Source: Mimachlamys varia
Lineage: Eukaryota > Mollusca > Bivalvia > Pectinida > Pectinidae
Direction: 5' to 3'
Length of the DNA: 64,000 nucleotides
Assembly (NCBI GenBank): GCA_947623455.1
Contig: OX392545.1
Span: 25,867,001-25,931,000, forward strand
Below, piece by piece: positions 49,951 to 60,492 of this stretch (positions within the stretch are counted from its first letter, which is position 1; each line of letters begins with the position of its first letter). The notes under the pieces are model-generated. The model was given only the letters and a program-made list of their open reading frames with translations, made no database searches and was not told the origin of the DNA. A program made the translations under genes and the position numbers.

Positions 49951-50188
49951 GGTTTTCCTGACGATTACATTGAATGCAGATGGAGGTTATTCAGTTTGTT
50001 TTGTTAGAATATTTTTCGCGAACGAATATGCGCATGATTATTATGGGGAATTCCAAACGTACATCAGGGGGGACTGTTCCCACGGCTGCTGTCAGATGTT
50101 CACTTTGTCTGGTAACAGGCGTAGATATGACCTTGAGTATATAATGATAACGAGGATATGTGAAGGGTGTTGGCGGTGTGAGTTGTAG
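49951..50188 (+). CDS. Terminal exon of a small Cys-rich, probably secreted protein
   Basis: Acceptor 'tgtactatttag|G' at 49950, then the frame (x)VFLTITLNADGGYS reads open to TAG (50186-50188), 78 codons. The first residues look like the end of a signal peptide (VFLTITLNADGG). The rest is compact and Cys-bearing, with DCSHGCCQMF and a C-terminal ICEGCWRCEL (7 Cys in all, plus many Tyr/Arg). AATAAA follows at 50200-50205, very close to the stop. The first exon must supply two nucleotides of the junction codon and was not found. Family unknown; a small secreted effector or shell-matrix-type protein is only a guess. Confidence 0.45.
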
Positions 50189-50696
50189 ACAGTAAGTGCA
50201 ATAAAGTCGTAGTGATATTAGCTACAAAGAAAAAAATACTTCTTTCGGCGTCATTACTTTCCCACCAATGCAATGAAGCAGATATTGGTACTCGAGAATA
50301 ACATGCGGCGTGTTGTTGTTGTTTGTTTATTGTGACAAGTAGGAAAATATTTACATTTTAACGGAACAGCCACTTTATAAAGGAGGGGAGACGTGTTCTT
50401 TAAGAGAACAAAAATGCCCCCCCCCCCCCAGCATGTGTAGATTATAAAGTCATTGCTTTAGCATAGAAACGGTGGCGTTTTATAGTTCATGGTTTAAATC
50501 AAATCAAATGGATATAATTTTAAATAAGCAAAATCATTTGGAAATGTAAATCATAAACATTGAAGAAGCTAACGCGCAGTATGCCTGCATATCTCTGTCA
50601 TTCATATCGACAATAAAGACCATATTTATTATCAAGACACTTCAATGCTAGAATAAACAGTCTTCCTTGATGATATTTATTATTTGTCCATGTTTT

Positions 50697-51076
50697 AAAG
50701 GCCCAATATACGTAACTTTCGGCAAAACTTGAAGGGAAAATCAAACCTAATTCCTTGTTATATTTATAGATTTAGGATTTAGTTAAGATTAACTGATATC
50801 AGCAATATTCAAGATGGTTACCGGTACAGCAGCAGTTGAAACACGCTATTTGTAATCACGCGTTCATTACGAACCGTCTTCTACCCTCGGTTTGTTGTTG
50901 AAGTGGGCCCCACCTGAATTATTTTCAATTTTGTAGATTTTTTGTTAAGAGTTTCTTGATTACCGCTCAGGTTTTCTTCGTTTCAGGCTTATTTTTACAT
51001 AGTTATCAACTGATTTTTTTTTCATAATTTTTCAGAATCACGAAAATTTCCCTGAAGTTACGTATATTGGGCCTTT
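50697..51076. mobile_element. TTAA-flanked MITE, copy 2 (380 bp)
   Basis: TTAA|AGGCCCAATATACGTAAC at the left, and ...GTTACGTATATTGGGCCT|TTAA at the right. About 20-bp inverted ends with a TTAA duplication, as in piggyBac-type elements. It aligns along its length with 22586-22984. No transposase. Confidence 0.8.
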
Positions 51077-51230
51077 AATAACTTATACATCAGAACTTTG
51101 TTATCATGGACCAAGCCAATCTCAGTCCAAGCCAAGCGCTTTACACTAGCATTCAAACACACGTAACAATACTACTCGGATAACTTGAAGATTCCTATGG
51201 TCCCGTTGACTTCGAGATAACGATGTTCAA

Positions 51231-51370
51231 CTGTAATAGTGTCCTCGGTTAGATTCATACCATATGATATTGTATCGTGTCTGTATAAAGCATGAAAAAG
51301 TCACATGATACCGAACTGTCAATAAAACCATAATTCAAACTCAAAATCGATTTAACTAGGGACAAGGCAT
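51231..51370 (-). repeat. MITE end remnant and family A fragment
   Basis: 'atctcga'-type end 'cgataacgatgttcaactg|ta' at 51216-51239, then a short family A 3' fragment at 51307-51367 ('caataaaaccataattcaaa', 'ctcaaaatcgatttaac'). Confidence 0.45.
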
Positions 51371-51954
51371 TACTAATTACACCGAAATTTAAACTTCATG
51401 GCAATATCAAAAAGGAAACACTTTATAAAATTTACAGAATGTTAAATCTATTATTTCAAAACCAGTCATGCAGGGAAAAATAGACACCAATTTAAATATT
51501 GAATTGCTGGGAAAATATTTCTCAGATCTGTATAGAAAACATAAGAAGTGAAGTGTTGGAGGAGTAGTGGCGTTTTATTAGACGTCGGGCACTAACATTT
51601 CTTCAAAGTATAAGTCACATTCACTTCAATCGATGCGTCGCCATAGCAACGAAAATAATTACTACAACACCACTACTGAAAGCTAAAAGTACTTACAATA
51701 CTGTACATTTTAGTGTAGGAAGTATCCAAGTATTGAACATTATCATTACTACTCTCATTGAAAATTTAGTTGGACAATAAATTATATAATTAGCATGTTG
51801 ACTTAGGAGTATATATATAGAGTGTAAAACCATAATTGCAAAATTATGTACAGAATGTCGTTGACACAAGTATGAAAGGTAGTATAAACCATTGACAGTC
51901 CCTTACAATGTTAAAGCTCTATCTCATAGTATAATAGTTTTACTAATATCTAAA

Positions 51955-52305
51955 TATGACGTAACACACATATGTGCTGCACCTTTTCAATTTAGTAATA
52001 GATACAGTATTTCTAAAAAAATACTTAAACTGCACCATACAGCTGTTTCGTCGTCCTCGGACTCTTCAGTGATGCTAGGAGCCAAAAGGTGGAAATCCAA
52101 AATTTCTAAACTAATATAGAAGCAGAAGGGTCCGGTGCGTAAAACGCCTTTAATTTTTTAATTTAGAAGTAAACTTAAACTAGTTTTGTATAATTTCAAA
52201 TCGTGTACTACGAAAATGTGTATATTGTGTACCGTGCCACTACTCAAATGAGATTAACTGTGGCTATGGAGGCTCCAGCAAACCTTTGGGACCAAAAAAT
52301 CCATT
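51955..52305 (+). repeat. Dispersed repeat family B copy
   Basis: Begins ATGACGTAACACACATATGT, then 'gctgcaccttttcaattt', 'cagctgtttcgtcgtcctcg', 'gtgcgtaaaacgccttt', 'ataccgtgccactac'-like segment and 'ggaggctccagcaaacc'. Near-full length. Confidence 0.8.
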
Positions 52306-52599
52306 AGCAGAGTTTATCTCGCATCACATAATGTGGACTCTATATCTTTAATTCATGTTGCATGTATATAACCCTGTAACAGCGTTTTGAAATTGTCTAC
52401 TTTGTTTACAACTTGAGACAGCTGTGACATGCTTTGCTATGACTGGAATGGCAGCAGCTCCTGTGGCGTGCATTTCATTAGAAAGTTTGTGTTTTATATT
52501 CGTGTCAAGCATAGCAATAATTGGATGTGAACTATTATGAGCTTGTAAAAAATATTTTGTTTTGTAGTTATGAAGCATACTTTTTGAGCAAACAGAATA

Positions 52600-52748
52600 T
52601 TCTTACTCTTCAGGAACACCTGGTCGTATTTTCCTGTACCTTTACAAGGGTCGCCATGTACATCTTTCTTTTTATATAATTTTGCCCCTTGTTTGATCGA
52701 GTTTGAGTTCAGATTATGGTTTTGTTGATGCTTTGGTATTCTCTTTAT
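52600..52748 (+). repeat. Dispersed repeat family A, 3' part
   Basis: 'ctcttcaggaacacctggtc' to 'gattatggttttgttgatgc' and 'ggtattctctttat'. 5' truncated. Confidence 0.7.
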
Positions 52749-54389
52749 ATTTAGCATTAACAACATTTAAGCTCATGATACGACATAGAAAACTACAGTG
52801 GATAAATTAAATTCAAGCATTGAGATATTTCAGAACTATATGAAATATACATAAATGTATAAAATTTATCTCAGAGACAGTAATTACAATTGTTCAATAA
52901 ACGGGTCATTTAAGTTGGATTTACTAAACAGAAAAAAAAATAAAACACTTGATAAGCAAAGGAAATGTTATGAACATTTTTCTACTTCTGGGAAAATAAA
53001 TGCTACTGACATTGTTATTAAGTACTTTACTAATGTTGAAAACACAACAAATTTTTGTTCCTTTGCATACTGAGCATGTTCTTTTGTTGGATGTGGACTG
53101 AATAAAGAGCAAATTGTGTTGGATGTATAATTGCTATTGAGTACGCTAAAATTGAAGTAATGATAGATGACTAATGTTTAGTGAATTTCCATCACTTTAT
53201 CCATTTTCTAATATTTATGTCAAAACCATAACTGACCTCGTGCAGTCTTTCAATCATAAATCATATTCGACAAGATACAAAAACATGGCTGGTTATATTT
53301 CCATTACCTATAACTCGTGACATTAATGTATGATTAATTAATTCGACTTGGCTCAATTTTATTTTTAATATTTAAATCATTAAACCATTAAATATAAACT
53401 CAAAAAGGTTATTTCTCCATGAATCTGCAAAAATACATTATGTAGCATTAAGATTGGACGCCGTGTATATCGTCATGTTAATGACGTCATAAAGTGATGT
53501 AAGTTGTCGTCATTGTGACGTCATGATCAATTGTATTAATCGTAGTACATCTCATCATATTCAAAAATGATACATTTGTGTGTTTCACTTCACGTGAAAT
53601 GTGAAAACTATTACTTTATATTGTATCAAATTATACCTTAAATTAGACAGAGTCATAAGAGATAGGTTATGGAACTGATAGAGATCGATTGTGTCACGTG
53701 GTGTGCTGAATGATAACATCACTACATAACAGTTAAAGCAAAAGGAGCGAGACGATATACAAGAAATATCGTAATTTGGGGGAAATATTACTATTTCAAT
53801 CATTTAATTCTTTAAAGGCATATACGAAAACATCTTTGTAAACGTGTTAAACCCTTAGTGTGCTATAAATAGAAAGTTGACAAAAAATTGATATGAAATA
53901 AGAACATTCCTATTGTATCTTTCTGATTAGACAACGAAACAAAAGAAACATAAAAATAAGCTTGAAAACTATAATCCTATTAGCAGTTTTGTGAGATAGT
54001 TAGTTGGTGGCAATAACTTAGCTTTTCATCCAGAAAAAGCGTAGTAAAAGAACACAGAAAAGTCAGGTGTAAGTCTGTTTTTACTATTGTCAAATCTCGG
54101 CGTACATCTTGTATGGGGTTAAATAGAGCCCTTTTGATGTTGGGGGTTGAGTGATGAACCATTAATATTTAATGAATTTCTGGTAAAATTAAATATCCTG
54201 ACCATTTACTTGAACAAGTAAGCAGTTCTCTGGTGTGTAGTGCTGATTCCGTATACGGGAATCCGTCTGTTACGTCGGCTGTATACATGATACATGGTCA
54301 GAAGATTGATAAAATATTTACAATACAATTACATTTCAATCGAGTGGCAATGTTTTGGAGCCGTTTGATGATAGTCCCATTTGATTGCT
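52749..54389. other. Gene-free stretch with two TGACGTCA sites
   Basis: No supported gene; short frames only. Two CRE-like palindromes (ATGACGTCAT at about 53480 and GTGACGTCAT near 53516) lie about 35 bp apart around 'gtcgtcattg'. Confidence 0.35.
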
Positions 54390-54520
54390 AATGATGACTC
54401 GATTCTCACTTTGAGGTTTTGACGTTTACTTTTATGCGTTGCTGGTGTCGATAATGAAGCAAAAGACGTTTGCTCTTCCGGAACACTTGGTCTTATTCTC
54501 TTGTACCAGTACAATCAAAA
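54390..54520 (+). repeat. Dispersed repeat family A, degraded copy
   Basis: 'gactcgattctcactttgag' through 'ggtgtcgataatgaagcaaa' and 'gctcttccggaacacttggt'. Small deletions break the family frame here. Confidence 0.65.
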
Positions 54521-54786
54521 CAACGCTTCGGTATAACTTTTTTTTTTGTTGCAATTTCTTATTCAGTATTTTATCGGAACATATTCAATGACAATATTAC
54601 AATCAAGGTTTAATGGAATTCATCAAAATGTGGTATGCGTAATAATGTTGATAAGAGAAATAACTCTGACACGGAAAATTCTTAGATAAATTCATCATCT
54701 TCCATTACGCAATGATACTAGTAGAAAAAAAAATAAATGAAAAAAATAGAAAAATCATTACGATTTGTGTATGTCAGTTTATACAC

Positions 54787-54792
54787 TTTATT
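54787..54792 (-). terminator. Poly(A) signal of C1qDC gene 3
   Basis: AATAAA on the minus strand, about 170 nt past the stop. Confidence 0.5.
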
Positions 54793-54961
54793 TCTGAAAT
54801 GATATTTAAGTACAGACATTTCTGAAGTAGTTACATAGATAACCCAACAGATATTTGAAAAAATGCATTGTTGTTTTGATAGCCAGACGCTTTTATAATA
54901 ATCAGTCGTATTTGATCCTATACAAAACAGTTTTTTGTTCCGATCTGAGTCTCATTTTCAA

Positions 54962-57002
54962 TCAATTATATATTGAGTCGGCGGTCGCCAACAAATGTCC
55001 ACCAAACGTCGTGTACATGTTCGCGTAATAATATGACGTCACATCGCTCGTCGACGTCAAATAGACTTGTCCCCCTTGGTTGACTGAGAGGTACACAGTA
55101 CTTGATGACGTCGCCCATTCTGGGAAACTCTCTGCCCAAACTTTGATGATGTCCTGTTGATCACCGCCTGGAGGTCGGTAACGTAAGTACACGGCAGCCT
55201 GAAAAAGGGAAAGTTCACGTAGAATAAACAGATAACGAAGTGTCGAATGCAGGAAAACAAATGGAATGATAGATCGAATGTTAATGTATATAAATATCAC
55301 TTTGGCAAACGAGAGTAACTATAGTGAAGGATGACGTAACAAACACATATATGCTGTACCTTTTTTACTTTAGTAATATATACAATATGCCTAAAAAATA
55401 AATAACACTACATCATAGAGATGTTTCGTCCTCCAAGGACACGTCAGCGATGATACGGGCCAAAAGGTGAGAATCAAAATTTTCTAAATCCATGTAGAAG
55501 CGGCTGGGTCAGGTGCGTAAAACCCCTTTAATTTATTAATTCAGAAAAAGGAATTAAATTGGATTGTATAATTTCAAATCGTGTACTACAAATATGTGTA
55601 TATTATGTATCATTCCACTACTCCGATAGAATACTGTGGTTATGGAGGCAAACCTCGGAAAATAAAAAATCTACCAGCAGAGTCTACCACCTGCTATCAT
55701 GAACAAATACTATTCAGACAACTACTGTATCCAGCTAAGCGTCGGGCGATCCTATTCTTACTCTTACCTTTGTCCTTTTCTGTGCCGACACAACTATATT
55801 GAAGACGTAGATACCGCTGTGGGGAGCTGTAAACCTCCCCGTTAATCCACTATACCCTCCCCCTTGGTTCAACACAATGCGGGTATATATCAAATCACTG
55901 TTCTTCTCGGGGCCCTGGTGGTCAGCCAAACCTACATAAAAAGCTACGGTTGGCGTAGACGTCCCTGAAAAGTAAAACACAACCATTATCAATCTATGTA
56001 CAAGTAATTGCCACTGTATAACACTTCACATTCTATTTGGCATTAATTCCTGCTATGAAATGGTGACGTATTTAGTACAATTATTTTATGACGCAATAGT
56101 TGTGACTTACCGCTACCATTAATCGGCAAAATCAACCTCATTGACAGAATTGATATTGATGTTTTTGAGTTTGCTCATTAGTGTTTTTACTTGTTGTGAT
56201 TGACAATGATACTCGGTTCTCATTTTGCGAATTTGATGTTTACTTGGATGTGACAAAGATTTGCATGGCAGGTGTCGTCGATGAAGCAGAAGACGCATAC
56301 TCTTCCGGAACACCTGGTCTTATTCTCTTGTACTTTTGCAATGGTCTCCATGTAAATCTTTCCTTTGTTCAAATTTTGCCCCTGGTTTTATCGATTTTGA
56401 GCTTGGATTATGATTATATTGATGTTTCCTTATTCCCTTATATATTAAGATTTTATGCAAAAATATGCATATCTTTGCTGCATTGGAATTCCCCCTACTT
56501 TCGTGGTTTGCAGAATCAGTTTATCATGTACGCTAATTATACATGTAGGAAATAAATGCTTGTAAGGTTTAACGTGTAATGCATTGTATTACTGAATAGG
56601 TAAATCTAGGTGCGGGGTTATTTGAATGTTATCACTTATCGTAAGAATCTAGTTTATGATTAAAATTGAATTTGTTTTTCCTTCGTTACCTTGCATCCCT
56701 GGTTCGCCCTTTGGTCCAGGTAGACCATCATACCCATCCAACCCAGGAGTTCCATCCAAACCCGGAATGCCAGGTACTCCGGGTTCACCTTTCCTGTTTT
56801 TACACTCCACCTTCAATGTACATTCGGAACTCTCGTCGTCCTCAAGTTTAGTAGGAGGTAAAGGATCCCCTGTGCCGACCTTAAATGGCTTTTTGAATTG
56901 ATGTTGCTTGTTTGCATAGTAATTCGAGTATTTCTCCTTGTCACCGTTAACAAGTGTGACCGCCAACAAAATGGCGGCCATAGAAATGACTGATATATGC
57001 AT
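54962..57002 (-). CDS. C1qDC gene 3: secreted short-collagen C1q-domain protein, complete (248 aa)
   Basis: Coding exons 57002-56690, 55964-55768 and 55198-54962 with GT-AG borders and phases 1 then 0; 747 nt, no internal stop. The ATG at 57002 is the first in the exon that opens at 57043 and gives a signal peptide [20 protein letters not shown]; an upstream TTG in frame is not a likely start. Next are a polar linker, a two-Cys segment ([16 protein letters not shown]), 11 Gly-X-Y triplets, then a C1q domain: [28 protein letters not shown], and after the last intron AAVYLRYR ... FGGHLL. The Cys pair before the collagen probably links chains. The short stalk and C1q head resemble CTRP/C1q-like secreted proteins. 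Unlike genes 1 and 2 its C1q domain is split by an intron, so it is an older, separate lineage. Repeats of families B and A occupy its introns. Confidence 0.88.
55328..55700 (+). repeat. Dispersed repeat family B copy in intron of gene 3
   Basis: Starts ATGACGTAACAAACACATAT and runs through 'agatgtttcgtcctccaagg', 'gggccaaaaggtgag', 'gtgcgtaaaacccctttaat' and 'ggttatggaggcaaacctcg' to 'ccagcagagtctaccacctg'. It lies antisense to the gene, between its two C1q exons. Confidence 0.8.
56160..56428 (+). repeat. Dispersed repeat family A copy in intron of gene 3
   Basis: 'gtttttgagtttgctcatta' to 'gagcttggattatgattata'. The frame [18 protein letters not shown] is open on the plus strand, antisense to the gene. 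Confidence 0.8.
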
Positions 57003-57042
57003 TACTCGTTTATGGCAAAATAATCTCAAGAGTTTTGATATA

Positions 57043-58560
57043 CCTGAAATATAAATTAAACTTATATTTAAAAACTAATAATTTAATTCTTCAATTTCAA
57101 TTTAATCCTTTCACCCTTTAATGATACTGAGTATTTTCAAAAATTGTTTAATCAATTTTAAAAACATGTCAACTTATTTTCATTGAAAGGGAAGAACATA
57201 TTTGTCCTCCAAGAAATATCTTAAAAACACAAAACTTGGGATATTAAAGAAAAAAAACCTCCTACCCCGAAGCAGTGTTCCTTTCGAATTTGTTTAGTGA
57301 TACTCATATATCGATGTCAATAAAAAAAACTAACGACTTTAGTAAAGGTTAATTTTGATTAAATTTTTTCTTTCGTAATTCTTATATATAAAATGATTTG
57401 TGCTGCAAAGATGCATGTTTATCTGAAATATATGTTTCGAAATACGCAGATATTATCGACACCTTCTGAAGCACATTCATTTTTGTTCAATTTAATGACA
57501 CTCATGATAAAAACTTAATTAGTCACTATACACGAGTATACTTTTTCGGATTTCATCAGATTTTTACTATAAACAGGGACACAGAATTACGATCTATTTC
57601 ATAGCATTAACTCATCACCCCTGCAGTTCCATAAAGGACTCTTCCGAGATTTGAATTGGAATAGTTCAAATGTGTCTTCAGGGGTGAAAAGGTTAAACAT
57701 GATACAGAGGGTTACGTTTTCACAAGAGGATATGTTCACTTAATCCACCTTTGTTGGGTAGATATATGTATATTCAAGATATTGTTTATGCTGTAAATAT
57801 GTTTATGAAACATGGCTGACACTGTTGATGCCATGTCTGCTATGTTATCCGTCATTTAATAAAATAATATTAAATGGACATATTTTATTATTTATTGTTC
57901 TTGAAGTATACTGTATATATATCCTACAAACCTAGCTTAAGTCGTGACCGGCAAATCGTGATGGAGATTTACAGCATCAATAATGTTATGTTTTGCGGGC
58001 ACTATTTTGTAGTGGTGACTTTGTCTTATTTAAGTTTAAACGCATTACGCCACTTGACACAGATTTCAGTGTATACATAAAAAAAAGTGTAAAATATAAA
58101 GATTGTTTACTAATCATGCAAAATTATTATGATTTTTGAAAATGGTTCATGAATTCATTTACAAACAACATAATTAATATATTATGCTATAAATGAATTC
58201 TAATGTAAGATAAATTAAATCTCAGCAACAACTAAATATCAATCTTATAATAGTTTAATCACAATCGATAAAAGCAATTTGAGTTGTATCAAAATCACTC
58301 ATGTTTCATTAAAAACTACTCTTATTGAAATTAGTAATATCATTTGATTAAATTCTGTTAAGATCTTTAAAAAAATATTGTTTCTATGAATTAAACAAAA
58401 TAACTAATACAAAACAGATCTTAGTTCGAAGAAGAAAGTGGTAGAAATAAGCTTTTAAAACGTCCTTACCTGATGTCGACGTCTGTTTGGTACCAGACCA
58501 GCCAATGTCTGCGGAGTGTATCTCGAGGTTGTTTCCCTGACGCTTTGTTTGACTGTGTGA
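57043..58560 (-). other. 5'UTR exon and intron of C1qDC gene 3
   Basis: Acceptor 'atatttcag|GTATATC' at 57044/57043 opens the first coding exon 41 nt before the ATG. A matching upstream exon ends at 58470 (CATCAG|GTAAGG) and extends to about 58560; its sequence is GC-richer and has no ATG in good context, as for an untranslated leader. The 1.4-kb intron between holds nothing recognisable. An 'AATATATTT' about 100 nt upstream of the donor is a weak TATA candidate. Confidence 0.5.
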
Positions 58561-59124
58561 AATATATTGTAACTACGCCTGTTTTGCAAAACGTAAAGCT
58601 TAAACGCTTTTCCATGCGTCAATTTAACACTTGAACATAATATCCGGCACTGTGTAAAGTCCGAACTGTATGCGCGTTGATATGATATACTAATAGATCA
58701 TATATGAAAACAAGATATTGTGATACATAAATTGTACATTTGATGAAATTTTAAACTTGAACAGATATGAAACTGTAAACAACAACATATTTGTTTAAAA
58801 TTATAAAGAAAACAAATATATGGGAGGAAGCTGAAAGATTGTAAACTTAAACAATTGATATATACCGTCACCAATAATAGTATTGTTATGTGTCGAATAT
58901 TAAATAAGATCTCTCACGAGAATTAGATATGGTCTAAATGTTTCCAACACCTCAATTCAACTATTTCAATTTTCATTGTGGAATATCATGAAACATTTTT
59001 ATTTAAATATAACTAATCGAATCTTGTATCCTGAAGATTCACTTTCGAATTAGTTTTACCATTTACGATCACTCCTAGGAAATACTTCAAGTTTTACTAG
59101 GTATTTTCAAAAGACGGAAAATCA

Positions 59125-59305
59125 ACTTCAATGTCGATTAAACAGAAGACGCTTACTCTTCCGGAACATCTGTTCTTATTCTTTTGTACTTTTACGAGGG
59201 TCACCATGTAAATATTTCCTTTGTTTCTGTTTTGCCTCAAGTCTAATCGATTTTGAGTTCGGATTATGGTTTTGTTGACGCTTTGGTATTCTCTGAAGTT
59301 TCATG
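59125..59305 (+). repeat. Dispersed repeat family A, 3' part
   Basis: 'cagaagacgcttactcttcc' to 'cggattatggttttgttgac' and 'gctttggtattctctgaag'. 5' truncated. Confidence 0.75.
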
Positions 59306-60177
59306 CCAAGGTCGGAAAATATCAAAGTCCAAGCTGCAATAACCAGTTTACCTGCTGGTGATAGAAAGGTAGTGACTTAAAGGAAAACTGAGACCTGAAA
59401 TTAAATACGGTTAAATACCATACTTGGAAAGATTCAACGGTGTTACTATCACACCAAACATTTATAAACAAATAATAAAATCAGACGAATGCTTAATCAA
59501 TAAACTAGTTTAATTAACAAAAGTTGTGTACAAGTCTCTTCTCCACTTTTTGTATTTCATTTCATGTTATCGTTACTGACTACAGGAACAGAAATATCTT
59601 CCGATCTTCCGCATTAACGACCTTTCAAAAACAAAACTTGATATGCCTCCCCTTTGCGACAGATGCAATTTCTGTGGTTTTTCTATCAACGTATTCTTCC
59701 TTTTCGGTAGTGTTTCAAAAATATGTCTCTCTATTTCACCTTATATATTTATATATTTCCATTAGCTATAGCATTGCTGCTTAGACTAAAAGGAACTATA
59801 TCAAGTGTAAGTGTTAATTCATTAAACTTATTTACAAAATTCTCCTTTTGTATCTAATACAATACCTTAACATACAACACTTACATCAATGTGTTTAAAC
59901 TTTGTAATATATACAAACCAGGAATATCAAATAAAACATAATAAAAGTCTCTTACTCGCCAGCATACCATTAAAGTCACTAAGTCTAAGAAACATTCATT
60001 TCAAAAGATTGAAACTTCGTTACAAAAAGTCTTGCTGTATGAAAACAACAGCTGTTTAATTAAACATGTACCTAATTAAAGTATGTTACACGATAACTTA
60101 ATATTATAGTCAATAACTCTAAGATGTATCCATTTCAAAGGACTTACAACTTGGTATAAATATAGATTTTCGCGATA

Positions 60178-60492
60178 GACATCTTCTGTATCCTTTCGTG
60201 ATATGCCGATGAGCGTTTTTGAGTAAGCTAATTGGTGTGCGCTCTTGTTGTGATTGATAATGATGACACGGTTCTCATGTGAAAACTTGATATTTACTTG
60301 GATGTGACAAAGATTTACATGGCGAGTGTCGTCGATGAAGCCGAAGATGCCTACTCTACCGGAACACCTGGTCTTATTATCTTGTGTTTTTACGAGAGCC
60401 TACATTTAAATCTTTCTTTTGTTCAAATGTTTTATCTAGTTTATTTGATTTTGAGTTCGGATTATGACGTTGTTGCACGTTGGTATTATCTG
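60178..60492 (+). repeat. Dispersed repeat family A copy
   Basis: 'cttctgtatcctttcgtgat' through 'ttgttgtgattgataatgat', 'gatgtgacaaagatttacat' and 'ggaacacctggtcttattat' to 'gagttcggattatgacg'. Frame [16 protein letters not shown] is open. Confidence 0.8.

Noticed and set aside
56656..56901. Plus-strand collagen-like ORF ([10 protein letters not shown]...)
   Set aside because: It is the antisense shadow of the Gly-X-Y coding exon of gene 3.
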